Below, in pieces: positions 14,297 through 23,397 of a stretch of 32,827 nucleotides of DNA. The translations under genes and the position numbers were made by a program. The stretch's first letter is position 1; each line of letters opens with the position of its first letter. Source of the stretch: Aquirufa aurantiipilula. Lineage in GTDB: Bacteria > Bacteroidota > Bacteroidia > Cytophagales > Spirosomataceae. The stretch is from assembly GCF_019923745.1 (NCBI RefSeq), contig NZ_JAANOG010000015.1:1-32827 (forward strand). The letters are read 5' to 3'. Below the pieces are notes generated by a model. The model made no database searches. It was not told the DNA's origin and worked only from the letters and a program-made list of their open reading frames with translations.

Positions 14297-16669
14297 ATGA
14301 AAGCTTTATTCTTAGCGTTTTTTTGCTTGCTGGCTTTAGCAAGTAATGCCCAACAACGTACTTTTAAAATTCTAAATGCCAATACTCAAGAGCCCATTAT
14401 TGGAGCCTCATTGTCTCATGACAATAAAATCATCGCATTAAGTAGTGAACGAGGAGAGTTTGTTCTACGTTCTCTTCAGTCCTCTGAGGAATATGTAATT
14501 TCCTCCTTAGGCTTTCAAGCCTTAAAATTGAAAGGAACAGATTTCAATTCCATCATTCAGTTGGAAGAAGCTTCTACGGATTTAACGGCCGTGCTTGTTA
14601 CTGCCTCCCGACAAGCCGCGGTTCGAACAGAAACTCCCGTAGCAATCCATAAAATTAGCTCGACTTTATTGCAAGATACCAAAGCCATACAGTTGACAGA
14701 AATCATCAATAAAGTACCAGGAGTGGTCATGTTGAACTACAACAATGAACAACATGCCATGGGTATTCGTCAGCCTTTTGGGACTTCCCCCTATTTTTTA
14801 TACATGGAAGATGGCCTTCCATTGCGTCCGCTAGGTGTATTTAATCATAATGCCCTCATTGAAACCAATTTACAGGGTCTAAATTCTATAGAAGTAATCA
14901 AAGGCCCAGCCTCTTCTTTATATGGACCTGAAGCTGTTGGTGGTGCTATTAATCTAATCAGTAAAATGGCCCCGGGTATACCTACCGCATCCATTGGTTT
15001 TCAAGCAGATGAATGGGGATATGCAAGAACTCAATTCACAGCAGGTGGCCCATTCAGTAAAAAATGGGCTTTGATGACTGGTGGTTATGTTGCCCGACAA
15101 AAAAATGCTTGGGCTTCCAATTCTGATTTTGATAAGTCTTCCATTAATATTCGCTTGGATTACCAGATTTCTCCTCATACCAAATTGTGGTCTTCCTTTG
15201 CGTATAACGACTATTTTTCACAAACAGGTGGAAATATTGATAGCTTAGGATATTATTCTAGAAGCTATAAAAGCCCCGCTGATTTTACCTATAGAAGTTC
15301 TTTTTCTACTCGCTCAAGAATTACGTTAGAGCATAAAGGATCCAATAATTCATTTTCTAGTTTAACGGCATTTTATCGGGATAATTCGCTGGGACAAAAT
15401 CCTGCTTATAGCATTGCATGGACCGCACCATCCACAAGTGCTTCTGGCCAAATCAATTCGAATAGTTTTACTAGTATAGGTATCATGGGTCAGCACAGCA
15501 GACAGTTCACTTGGCTTGATTCCAAAATCATTCTTGGTTTTCTATTTGATAGATCTCCCAATACCTATTGGGCTTATAAAATCAATTTAACTGCAACCCT
15601 TCGACCAGATAAAAAATCCGTTGAGCATTATGAAATCGCTCAGTTATTGCCTACTACATATTTATCTAATTATCAGGCGATTATTTGGAATAAAGCCATT
15701 TATGCCCAATGGGATATTCATCCTCTAGAGCAATTACGTATTTCTTTGGGCGGCAGATTGGACGATATGTCATTTGATTATAGCAACTATATGGATCAAA
15801 GTACTGGAAATAAGTCATATACCCAGTTCTCACCAAAAATTGGCATGACTTATGAAGCCAATCAACATGTGGGCTTTTATGCCAATTATTCCAAAGGTTT
15901 TTCGCCACCAGCTTTGTCGGCAGTATTTAGATTAAGACCTGCTGCGCAAGCAATTTCAACTGGGGAAAAATTTTATTTGAGCATAGATCCAGCTGTTTTT
16001 GATAATTACGAAGTGGGAGGATGGGCTTCATTATTTCAATCTAAAGTATTTCTTGACTACTCGATTTATCGTTTAAATGGCCAAAATGAATTGTTAGGTA
16101 TTCGTCAACCCGATAATTCTACCGATTACCAAAGTGCAGGGAAAACGCTTCATGAAGGAATTGAATATGCCATTTCTTATCGTCCAAACAATCAGTGGAA
16201 TTTACGATTGGGTGCTACCAATGCTCGCCATATTTTTGTTGATTTTGTTTTAAGTCAAAAAGCAAGTGATGCCTTAAAAAATGTCAATAATAAAGAAATG
16301 CCTCAAGCCCCACATTTCATTGCCAATGTTGAAATCAGCTATAAACCCAATTGGGTTAAAGGTGCTCGAGTAGCTTTGGAATGGCAAAGAATTAGTTCAT
16401 GGTATCAAAATCAAGTGAATACGGTTGCTTACTCCGATGCTGGTTTTGCAGGGCTTCCAGGAGTTTCTGTATTGAATGTACGACTAGCTTATCAATGGAA
16501 AGCTTATCAGGTTTTTATGAATGTGATGAATCTGAGTAATGAATTATACGCAAACTCGGCTAGTAGAGGAAATAATGCCCAGGATAAAAGTACTTATACT
16601 CCTGCGGCACCTAGAACTATCAATATGGGATTACAAGTGGATATATCTTCATTATTTAAATTGAAATGA
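14297..16669 (+). CDS. TonB-dependent outer-membrane receptor, candidate copper or metal receptor
   Basis: The 790-residue protein starts with a signal peptide (MKALFLAFFCLLALASNAQ). A carboxypeptidase-regulatory-like domain follows (about 21-95, with ANTQEPIIGASL). The plug runs over about 110-225, with LTEIINKVPGVVML, YFLYMEDGLPLRP and NSIEVIKGPASSLYGPEAVG. The rest is a 22-strand barrel. It is not a SusC, because no SusD follows and the plug is of the CirA/FecA type. Its position beside the nos operon and the partner propeller gene suggests copper or another metal as substrate, by analogy with NosA/OprC, which serve NosZ in Pseudomonas. The substrate cannot be proved from the sequence. Confidence 0.85.
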   Translation: MKALFLAFFCLLALASNAQQRTFKILNANTQEPIIGASLSHDNKIIALSSERGEFVLRSLQSSEEYVISSLGFQALKLKGTDFNSIIQLEEASTDLTAVLVTASRQAAVRTETPVAIHKISSTLLQDTKAIQLTEIINKVPGVVMLNYNNEQHAMGIRQPFGTSPYFLYMEDGLPLRPLGVFNHNALIETNLQGLNSIEVIKGPASSLYGPEAVGGAINLISKMAPGIPTASIGFQADEWGYARTQFTAGGPFSKKWALMTGGYVARQKNAWASNSDFDKSSINIRLDYQISPHTKLWSSFAYNDYFSQTGGNIDSLGYYSRSYKSPADFTYRSSFSTRSRITLEHKGSNNSFSSLTAFYRDNSLGQNPAYSIAWTAPSTSASGQINSNSFTSIGIMGQHSRQFTWLDSKIILGFLFDRSPNTYWAYKINLTATLRPDKKSVEHYEIAQLLPTTYLSNYQAIIWNKAIYAQWDIHPLEQLRISLGGRLDDMSFDYSNYMDQSTGNKSYTQFSPKIGMTYEANQHVGFYANYSKGFSPPALSAVFRLRPAAQAISTGEKFYLSIDPAVFDNYEVGGWASLFQSKVFLDYSIYRLNGQNELLGIRQPDNSTDYQSAGKTLHEGIEYAISYRPNNQWNLRLGATNARHIFVDFVLSQKASDALKNVNNKEMPQAPHFIANVEISYKPNWVKGARVALEWQRISSWYQNQVNTVAYSDAGFAGLPGVSVLNVRLAYQWKAYQVFMNVMNLSNELYANSASRGNNAQDKSTYTPAAPRTINMGLQVDISSLFKLK

Positions 16670-17826
16670 TTATGAAATTTTCTTTATGTATATCCATGAT
16701 TTTGTTAACCTACTTGTGTGCAGGGCAACAAATCTCTAGTCCGAATCGACAAGCCATGGACCCTTCTTTTTCGACTAAGTCAGATGGAAGTATTGTGCTC
16801 TCTTGGGTAGAGAAACAAGGGGATTCGACGCTGTTTTTTCGAAAAGTTTGGGAAAAGTCTAGCCAAACCTGGTCCGTTAACGAGTTTATACCGATTCATC
16901 CACATGCATCAACGCATGCAGAAGGAATGCCCAAATTGTCATATAAGGCAGATGGAACTTGTATTTTATTATTTGAAGTAAATAAACCAAGTGAAAAGTC
17001 CCGATTTAGTGGGGACTTATTTTATGCTATGGAAATACAAGGGAATTGGTCTAAAGCACAGACCATTCATCGAGATACGACCGCTGGATTGAGTCATTCT
17101 TTTGGCAAGACATTTCCTTTGGCTAATGGACAAGTTGGTGCACTATGGCTGGATGTGAAGTTTGGACCCAAAGGCAGGACATTGGTGTTTGCTGAGACTT
17201 CCGACGGAATGGGATTTGGAGAAATGAAGGTTTTGGATAAACAAACCTGTGAATGTTGTCGAATTGATGCATTAGCAGATAAAGACGGCGATATTGATTT
17301 GATCTATCGGGATTTGAATGATCAAGGAGAAAGGGATATGGCCTACATCCATTCCAGCGACTTTGGAAAGACATTTTCACAACCTGTTACTTGGATGGCG
17401 GATCATTGGCAAGTTAATGCCTGTCCACATGCAGGACCTAGTTTAGTAAGAGGACCACATGGTTTAGAAGCTACATGGTATACAGGTGCCAGTAGCGGTT
17501 CCGGAATTAAGTGGGCTTACCAAAATAAAAAAGATTTGATTTTGCATTTGAAAGGAGATAAATACCGACAAGCTCAACTAGCCTCGAATTCAAAAGGAGA
17601 GGTGGCTTTGGTCTATGCTCAAATTAAACAAGAAGGTGAGCGTTATTTTAAACAAATTGGTATGTATATCAAGGATAAACAAGGAAAATTAAGGCATCAA
17701 ATACTTTCTAATCCCTCTGCTGATTGTTCTTATCCTGCCATACAATGGAATGGAAAATCCTGGTTAGTCGCCTTTGAGTCTTGGAAAGGAGAAGAGCGGT
17801 TGATTGAAGTAAAAGAGGTAAATTAA
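16666..17826 (+). CDS. Secreted sialidase-like beta-propeller with CECC and NACPH motifs
   Basis: The 386-residue protein starts at ATG 16666, overlapping the receptor stop by ATGA; ATG 16672 is equally possible. A signal peptide ends near CAGQQ. The rest is made of BNR-like propeller repeats (SKSDGSIVLSWVEKQGDS, SSDFGKTFSQPVTW). Cysteines cluster as CECC (195, 197, 198), as Cys253 in VNACPHAGPSL and as Cys354. This cysteine-plus-histidine pattern is not part of the sialidase active site, and the catalytic Arg triad and FRIP motif were not found, so true sialidase activity is doubtful. Translational coupling to the TonB receptor suggests that it binds the same ligand, perhaps as a surface or periplasmic metal-binding partner. 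Confidence 0.75.
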   Translation: MIMKFSLCISMILLTYLCAGQQISSPNRQAMDPSFSTKSDGSIVLSWVEKQGDSTLFFRKVWEKSSQTWSVNEFIPIHPHASTHAEGMPKLSYKADGTCILLFEVNKPSEKSRFSGDLFYAMEIQGNWSKAQTIHRDTTAGLSHSFGKTFPLANGQVGALWLDVKFGPKGRTLVFAETSDGMGFGEMKVLDKQTCECCRIDALADKDGDIDLIYRDLNDQGERDMAYIHSSDFGKTFSQPVTWMADHWQVNACPHAGPSLVRGPHGLEATWYTGASSGSGIKWAYQNKKDLILHLKGDKYRQAQLASNSKGEVALVYAQIKQEGERYFKQIGMYIKDKQGKLRHQILSNPSADCSYPAIQWNGKSWLVAFESWKGEERLIEVKEVN

Positions 17827-17842
17827 GGTTCTATTTCAAATA

Positions 17843-17870
17843 GAAAGCCCCAGCAATGGCCGGGGCTTTC
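17843..17870. terminator. Bidirectional terminator between convergent genes
   Basis: GAAAGCCCC (17843-17851) and GGGGCTTTC (17862-17870) form a perfect 9-bp stem with a 10-nt loop. Short T-rich stretches follow on both strands. It lies between the sialidase-like gene (+) and the second TonB receptor gene (-) and can serve both. Confidence 0.8.
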
Positions 17871-17899
17871 TTATGTTTATTAGTCTGTTGAATGAAATA

Positions 17900-20467
17900 T
17901 TAATAGGTGAATCGAAGCGTGACTCCATAAGTAGCTGGATCGCCCAATACAGCTGCATAATGTCCAGCACTTCCTGCTGCTGGTAATAATTGCTCAAAGT
18001 AATCACGATCTAAGATATTTCTTCCCCAAAGTAAAACGGAGAATCCATTAGAAGCACGGAAACCAATTCGACCATTGACCAAGTTATATCCAGCAATGTT
18101 TAGGTATTGCGAGGGAGATGCACTTGATGAGAAAGAAGAACGAGCGTAAGTGTCTAGGCCAATGAAATAATTACCTTTTAAGGATAAGAATTTACCCGAA
18201 TTGATATATTCTCCACTCAAGGAACCAGCCCATTTAGAGATACCAGGTAATTCACCACCTGAAACATCTTTGAATGCGGATGTTCCGCCTGTTTCTTCCA
18301 AAGGTACTGGTGCATTTTTGAAAGATACGTAAATACCGTCGGTGTAAGAAAGTGCTCCAGTAAAGGAGAAATGGCTGTTTAGACGGATGCTTCCATCAAT
18401 TTCAATTCCTTTCACATTTACTTTTTCTGCATTGGCTAAATAACCTCTGTTGACACCCACTTCAGCTGTTTGAACTTGAGTTTGATAATCTTTGATGTCG
18501 GTATTATAAATGGTAACATTTAAAGTCGACTGTGCACTTGGCTTAGTTTTTACACCTAATTCATAGTGAGTAACAAATTCCGGATTTACTCGAGCTAGGT
18601 CTAAAAGTACGGCTCCATTGGCTGTGGGTAAGCCCCCTAAATTCACACCTACAGGTTTGTAGCTATTGGCAAATGTTCCAAATAAGTTGAATGTTTTGCT
18701 TGGTTTATAAGCCAAAGTAACTTGACCGGAAATGTTGTTTTCATTGACACTAAAATTGAAAGCTTGATTCGTATACAAACCATTTTTCAAGGCAATTAAA
18801 GCAGGGTCAGAGGTTTGTAATCCACCATAGGTCTCACGTTTGTAATCAACATCTTTTTTGTCGTAGTTGAAACGAATTCCTGGTAATACATGTAGTTTAT
18901 CTGAAATTTTCCAATCAACTTGGCTAAATACCGCGGCTCCAAGGGTATGTAATATAGAAGTTGTTTTCGTACCAAAACCGTCAAATAAACCAGGTGTTTT
19001 CCATAATGCTGAGGTAGAACTTTGGGCAAATCTCCATTGTGCAGAACCAGATTCTTCTGTTTGTACAGGGTCTGAAGTTAAGATTTGATCGATCAAAAAT
19101 ACACCAAACACACCACTTAAACGCTCTGAAAACTGACCAGCATATCTAATCTCTTGTGTCCATTGGTCATGTCTTGAATTTCCTTGTGATTTAGTTAATA
19201 CAGGTAAACCTATGAAATCACGATCATTGGATGGATCCCAAATCCAATAACGCCAAGCTGAAGTGGAAGTTAAAGTACCTTTTCCAATTTTAGCATCGAC
19301 GTTGATGGACGCACCACCAAAATCATTATTGACTCTCCAAGGAGAATCTGCGTCAGTAATACGGTCAAATGGATTGGTAGTGGGTAATTTATAGCCTAAA
19401 TCTGTAATGATGGCATTGAATTGGCGGTATGCGGCACGTTTTGTTGGCACTACACCAGCCACAACAGTCGCATTACCATCTGGCCTTTGACGGGCATTGT
19501 CACCTGAAAATGTGATGTTTACATTTTCAGAAGGTGTATATAGCAACTGTGCTCTAAAACCTAGGTTATTCAATGTATTGGTTGGTTTTAAAGTGGTAGT
19601 ATTGAATACAGTTCCATCTCTCTGAGTTCCAGAAAAGGAAACTCTGGCAGCCAATTTTTTACTGATTGGTCCAGTAACAGATGTTTTTACTTGAATGTAA
19701 TTTAAGTTACCATAGCTAGCTTCAAAAGTAGCACCCTGAGTAAAACTGGGTGTTCTTGTAGTGATATTGAATGCCCCAGCCGTGGTGTTCTTTCCAAAAA
19801 GTGTCCCTTGTGGTCCGCGCAATACTTCAATGCGGTCTACATCCACAAAGTCGATGGCTGTAGCAGCTGGTCTTGCGTAATATACCCCATCTACGTAAAA
19901 ACCTACACCTGGATCGATACCATCATTGGTTAAGCCAAAAGAAGAACCTAGTCCACGTATGTTTAAGGTTGTGTTTCGACCGTTGGAAGAATATAATTGG
20001 ACAGATGGGATTAATTCTTTCAACCGATTGGGGTTAAAAGCACCAGCATCTTCAGCTACAGCTCCACGAATCACTGAAATAGGAATGGGAATGTCTTGAA
20101 TGGATTCTTGTCTCCTTCTGGAAGTCACTACTACATCTGTCAATTCGTTGGTGCTTTCTTCGATAGCTATTTCTACTTTATTGCTGTTGATGATGACCTC
20201 TTTCTTTTGGTATCCCACAAATGACACCACTAAAGTAAATGGCAATTTTTGTCCAGTTAAAAGAGAAAATTCTCCATTGGCATCAGTTGATGCGCCGTTG
20301 GTTGTTCCTTTGATAACAACAGAAGCTCCAATGATGAAATCATTTGTTTTAGCATCAATGACCTTTCCAGTTACTTTGGCATTAATGGTGGGTTTATCTT
20401 GGGCGGATGCTAGGAGAGGCAAAACTAATGCCACTGCTAAAAGTACTAATTTGGAAATTTGTTTCAT
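17900..20467 (-). CDS. Large TonB-dependent receptor of the iron-complex type
   Basis: The 855-residue protein has a signal peptide ending LLASAQD. A carboxypeptidase-regulatory-like domain follows (about 30-105, GKVIDAKTNDFIIGASVVIK). The TonB box and plug start at about 110 (DVVVTSRRRQESIQDIPIPI, LRGPQGTLFGKNTTAGAFN). The barrel ends in an aromatic-terminated strand, GVTLRFTY. The plug motifs are of the proteobacterial iron-complex/CirA class, with no SusD neighbour. The substrate is unknown. The leader is long and contains a hairpin with a T-run and a strong dyad. It stands alone, with the unknown-function operon upstream. Confidence 0.88.
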   Translation of the reverse strand: MKQISKLVLLAVALVLPLLASAQDKPTINAKVTGKVIDAKTNDFIIGASVVIKGTTNGASTDANGEFSLLTGQKLPFTLVVSFVGYQKKEVIINSNKVEIAIEESTNELTDVVVTSRRRQESIQDIPIPISVIRGAVAEDAGAFNPNRLKELIPSVQLYSSNGRNTTLNIRGLGSSFGLTNDGIDPGVGFYVDGVYYARPAATAIDFVDVDRIEVLRGPQGTLFGKNTTAGAFNITTRTPSFTQGATFEASYGNLNYIQVKTSVTGPISKKLAARVSFSGTQRDGTVFNTTTLKPTNTLNNLGFRAQLLYTPSENVNITFSGDNARQRPDGNATVVAGVVPTKRAAYRQFNAIITDLGYKLPTTNPFDRITDADSPWRVNNDFGGASINVDAKIGKGTLTSTSAWRYWIWDPSNDRDFIGLPVLTKSQGNSRHDQWTQEIRYAGQFSERLSGVFGVFLIDQILTSDPVQTEESGSAQWRFAQSSTSALWKTPGLFDGFGTKTTSILHTLGAAVFSQVDWKISDKLHVLPGIRFNYDKKDVDYKRETYGGLQTSDPALIALKNGLYTNQAFNFSVNENNISGQVTLAYKPSKTFNLFGTFANSYKPVGVNLGGLPTANGAVLLDLARVNPEFVTHYELGVKTKPSAQSTLNVTIYNTDIKDYQTQVQTAEVGVNRGYLANAEKVNVKGIEIDGSIRLNSHFSFTGALSYTDGIYVSFKNAPVPLEETGGTSAFKDVSGGELPGISKWAGSLSGEYINSGKFLSLKGNYFIGLDTYARSSFSSSASPSQYLNIAGYNLVNGRIGFRASNGFSVLLWGRNILDRDYFEQLLPAAGSAGHYAAVLGDPATYGVTLRFTY

Positions 20468-20522
20468 GGGTTTTTAGAGATGGTTTTTTTTGTAATTAAA
20501 TCTATGTATTTAGTAGACTATA

Positions 20523-20555
20523 TTGTTTAAAAAAATCTCAGAGTTAAAGTCTGAG
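20523..20555 (-). terminator. Hairpin with T-run in the leader of the second TonB receptor gene
   Basis: On the minus strand, CTCAGA and TCTGAG (20537-20542 and 20550-20555) make a 6-bp stem with a 7-nt loop, followed by a run of T down to about 20528. It lies 182 bases after the ceramidase-like stop and 70 before the receptor start. It is either the terminator of the upstream operon or an attenuator of the receptor gene. Confidence 0.5.
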
Positions 20556-20602
20556 GCTTTTGGGTTTGAAAACTTAAATGCAAAGTAAATAGATTATCCT
20601 AT

Positions 20603-20627
20603 TTAGTATACTTTTTTAGTATACTAA
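20603..20627. promoter_or_regulatory. Inverted repeat, candidate operator upstream of the TonB receptor gene
   Basis: TTAGTATACT (20603-20612) and AGTATACTAA (20618-20627) are perfect 10-bp arms with a TTTTT spacer. Each arm also contains the palindrome AGTATACT, so the element is two copies of an 8-bp palindrome 12 bases from centre to centre. This geometry suits a dimeric regulator. Its identity is unknown. Confidence 0.45.
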
Positions 20628-20736
20628 TTTAAAAAGTTCTTTATATTTTTAAAATAAACATAGGAAAAGTTAAAATTGAGCTCGCTTTTTTTGAGGAAAC
20701 AAGGGATTTGAAACAAAGGAAATGCAGGTTTCAAAG

Positions 20737-22095
20737 CTATTTTTTAGGGCGAATACCTATGTTTTTCATGACTAAGTGGACTCCTTGCATGATTTTTTCC
20801 TCTACGCTATCTTCAAAAGGACCTGGCCAGCCATAATAAATCATACTGGATTCAGCTTCATAACCACCTTCCTTTAATACATTTTTAGAAGGGATATAGC
20901 ACATCACTTCTTGGCTGTATCCAGACACAAAAATATCATGATGGGCAAATTCTTTTTTAATTCTCAAAGAGTAATCCACCACGACTTCCCCAGCCAACGC
21001 TACTATGGTAAACTCCTTACCAATCCGCAGGGCTTGAATAGGGTATAGGTAATGTTGCATATTCCAGCCTTTATTGAAGGCTTCCAACATCAGTTTGGCC
21101 CTTCTTTGTTTAAAGACATCATTCCCTACTATTTCTTGTTGGTATTGACTAATCTCTATTTTCTTAAAATCTAATGTAATTTGTTGAGCATCGTATTGAA
21201 GAGCATTAGATAGTGGTTTTAACTTTTGTTGAATTAGCTCACTGACTGTTTCAGCTAATTTTTTACCATGTTTTTCAGCCAGCAATAAATTGCCCCTCGG
21301 TTCTGGATTTTGGTCACCCGCACATCCTAGCAAAAACATAGCCGTCGCAGTGGGAAACCTTTTCTCCAAGTCAATTTGGGCAAATCCAGCATAATCACCA
21401 TTGACCAAATAATTGTCACCCTGTACAGTCGTATTATGGCAAGCATATCCCATTAAGATTCCTTTCACATTTCCTTTTAAATCTTCTACCTTGATGACAG
21501 GTACGTCATGGTCTATTGGTCCTGCCAAAACTTGTCCTAGTTTCGAAGCAGCTAACTGACGACGATTGATGGCGAAATCTACTTGACCATGTCCGACGGA
21601 GAGGCGCATTTTATCTTTATTTGAAATAGATTCTCCTGCTAAATCCACGATCGTTTTAATTAGTCCTAATGTATAGGTGGAAACGGCTTTTTGGTCCTCT
21701 AGGCTATAATTAGCAATTCCGCTCAATGCTGGCCAAATCATGGGGCCAGAATGTGTATGAGAAGAATTAATGATTACTTGTTTTTGACTAATTCCATAAG
21801 TCTCATGAAGTTGTTGTACAATTCCTTGACTTACTTCCCGACTTAATCCCAATAAATCGGTACTAATAATGAGAGCTTTTTCCTTAGGAGAACTTTCCAA
21901 GTAAACAGCTTTTGCCCATAGATTATGGACAACTCCTGTAGCAGGAGTGGTTCTACTTGCATACCCTGATAACCAAATAGGGGGATTGGGGGTGATATTT
22001 TTTTTGGCAAAACCAACCAACATTTCTTGTCCACAAATTTCTCCACCTACCAGAGTAAGTAAAAGAATAATAATGCATTGAAACCGAATATTCAT
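20737..22095 (-). CDS. Secreted neutral/alkaline ceramidase-like amidase domain protein
   Basis: The 452-residue protein has a signal peptide (about 1-22) and the N-terminal neutral/alkaline non-lysosomal ceramidase fold. Its opening VGFAKKNITPNPPIWLSGY, the zinc motif NSSHTHSGP (His113, His115), YACHNTT (His220) and LGCAGDQNP at 256-264 are all present. Classical ceramidases are 650 or more residues with a C-terminal immunoglobulin-like domain, which is missing here. Single-domain relatives are common in Bacteroidota, and their substrates are often not known. The gene overlaps the preceding one by ATGA. Amide hydrolysis of an N-acylated lipid or sugar is the most likely reaction. Confidence 0.82.
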   Translation of the reverse strand: MNIRFQCIIILLLTLVGGEICGQEMLVGFAKKNITPNPPIWLSGYASRTTPATGVVHNLWAKAVYLESSPKEKALIISTDLLGLSREVSQGIVQQLHETYGISQKQVIINSSHTHSGPMIWPALSGIANYSLEDQKAVSTYTLGLIKTIVDLAGESISNKDKMRLSVGHGQVDFAINRRQLAASKLGQVLAGPIDHDVPVIKVEDLKGNVKGILMGYACHNTTVQGDNYLVNGDYAGFAQIDLEKRFPTATAMFLLGCAGDQNPEPRGNLLLAEKHGKKLAETVSELIQQKLKPLSNALQYDAQQITLDFKKIEISQYQQEIVGNDVFKQRRAKLMLEAFNKGWNMQHYLYPIQALRIGKEFTIVALAGEVVVDYSLRIKKEFAHHDIFVSGYSQEVMCYIPSKNVLKEGGYEAESSMIYYGWPGPFEDSVEEKIMQGVHLVMKNIGIRPKK

Positions 22096-23390
22096 TTGGA
22101 TTTTTGGAAGGGTGAATTGATTTGAATGAGATCACAACGTACTTGATTGTTTCTATTAACTCTCGCCAAGGCATAAACTTGCCCCTCAAAATCAATGGCA
22201 ATGGAGTTTACATATTGTGGCCAATTTCCATCTGAGTAAAAGATAGGGCCATGATCTTGGTAAAATTGACTTGGAATATGAAAAGTAATTAAATGTAAAT
22301 TTTCTAGTCCTTTTGCTGCTCCTTTGGCAATTTCCTTTTCACCCTCCAATCGTTTACCATCAATAAAAATGGGACCTCCTGTTAAATAATATAAAGTTTC
22401 TCCATCTGGGCCTAACTGAAATCCCAAGTAGCCATAACTAAATTGGTCAAACATGCCAGATTTTTTAGAAGGAAGGGATGTGATTCGGTCAAGTAGTTCA
22501 ATGCTTCGATGGGTAGGGTCGAATTTGAATAAATAACCAGAATTTCCATGGACACCGTAGGCCACTTGTTCAGGTTCATACCAAATAATTTGTCGCCAAT
22601 TATATGCCATATTGCCAGGATACTTGGGCTCATATTTTCCGAAATAATCCAAACGAAGATGCAGGTCTTCGATACGTTCGACTTTCATTGAATTTGGGTC
22701 AATTTGATAAATATATCCTTCTGAAGTGGAAAAATACGCAATACCTGTTTGAGGATTAACCAAAAGAGAACGGCACAATGAACGGAAATCTCCACCAGGT
22801 ATTCCAGCCTCGCCATTTCCTGAAACAGAGGGGAATAGGTGTAATTGACGACTTTCTAGCTGAAAATAAAATATTTTCCCTGTTGGCCAGCTAATTCCAA
22901 ATAAATTCCCTCGCACCATATCCATCACCATGGAAACACATCCTTCACCATTGGGTAGTATACCCAGATCCTCAAATATTCCTGTCTGCAGGTCATAACT
23001 TAAAAGATGTCCCCCAGGGTATAAGGTATATCCAGAGGGAGCCTCAATGGGCAAACGATCCATTCCATCAATCACTTGATAATAGCCAATGTGAGTTGAG
23101 AAATAAAGTTTTTGCTGGTATTCATAGAAACTTACATGGCTTTTTCCTTGCGGAATATGTTTTTGATTCGACTCTCCACAAATGTCATTCAAATCCGCTA
23201 AATGCTTGATTTGATTTGTTTTTGGGTCAAATTCATACATTTGTCCGGCTGATTCCACACTATCAGATGAAAGGATATAATATATTTTCCCATTGGAGGC
23301 GAGGGAAAGAGCATTGTAACTGTCATGCGATAACTCAAACTCCGAATTATATGCTGTAGCAAGCAAACTTTGAGGGTGTTCCGACATCAT
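22092..23390 (-). CDS. Beta-propeller protein of unknown function
   Basis: The protein has about 432 residues from ATG 23390, eight bases after the stop of the aminotransferase-like gene; an ATG at 23435 would need a 38-base overlap. The repeats have a propeller look: ALSLASNGKIYYILSSD, KLYFSTHIGYYQVIDG, NPQTGIAYFSTSEGYIYQID and FQLGPDGETLYYLTGGP. The loops resemble the YncE/SMP-30 style. No signal peptide is visible from either start, although both flanking genes encode exported proteins. Either it acts in the cytoplasm, or its start is misplaced. The family could not be named. Confidence 0.65.
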   Translation of the reverse strand: MMSEHPQSLLATAYNSEFELSHDSYNALSLASNGKIYYILSSDSVESAGQMYEFDPKTNQIKHLADLNDICGESNQKHIPQGKSHVSFYEYQQKLYFSTHIGYYQVIDGMDRLPIEAPSGYTLYPGGHLLSYDLQTGIFEDLGILPNGEGCVSMVMDMVRGNLFGISWPTGKIFYFQLESRQLHLFPSVSGNGEAGIPGGDFRSLCRSLLVNPQTGIAYFSTSEGYIYQIDPNSMKVERIEDLHLRLDYFGKYEPKYPGNMAYNWRQIIWYEPEQVAYGVHGNSGYLFKFDPTHRSIELLDRITSLPSKKSGMFDQFSYGYLGFQLGPDGETLYYLTGGPIFIDGKRLEGEKEIAKGAAKGLENLHLITFHIPSQFYQDHGPIFYSDGNWPQYVNSIAIDFEGQVYALARVNRNNQVRCDLIQINSPFQKSK

Positions 23391-23397
23391 GGATATA

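Noticed and set aside
16666-17826. True exo-alpha-sialidase
   Set aside because: BNR-like repeats are present but the FRIP motif and arginine triad were not found; annotated as sialidase-like only.
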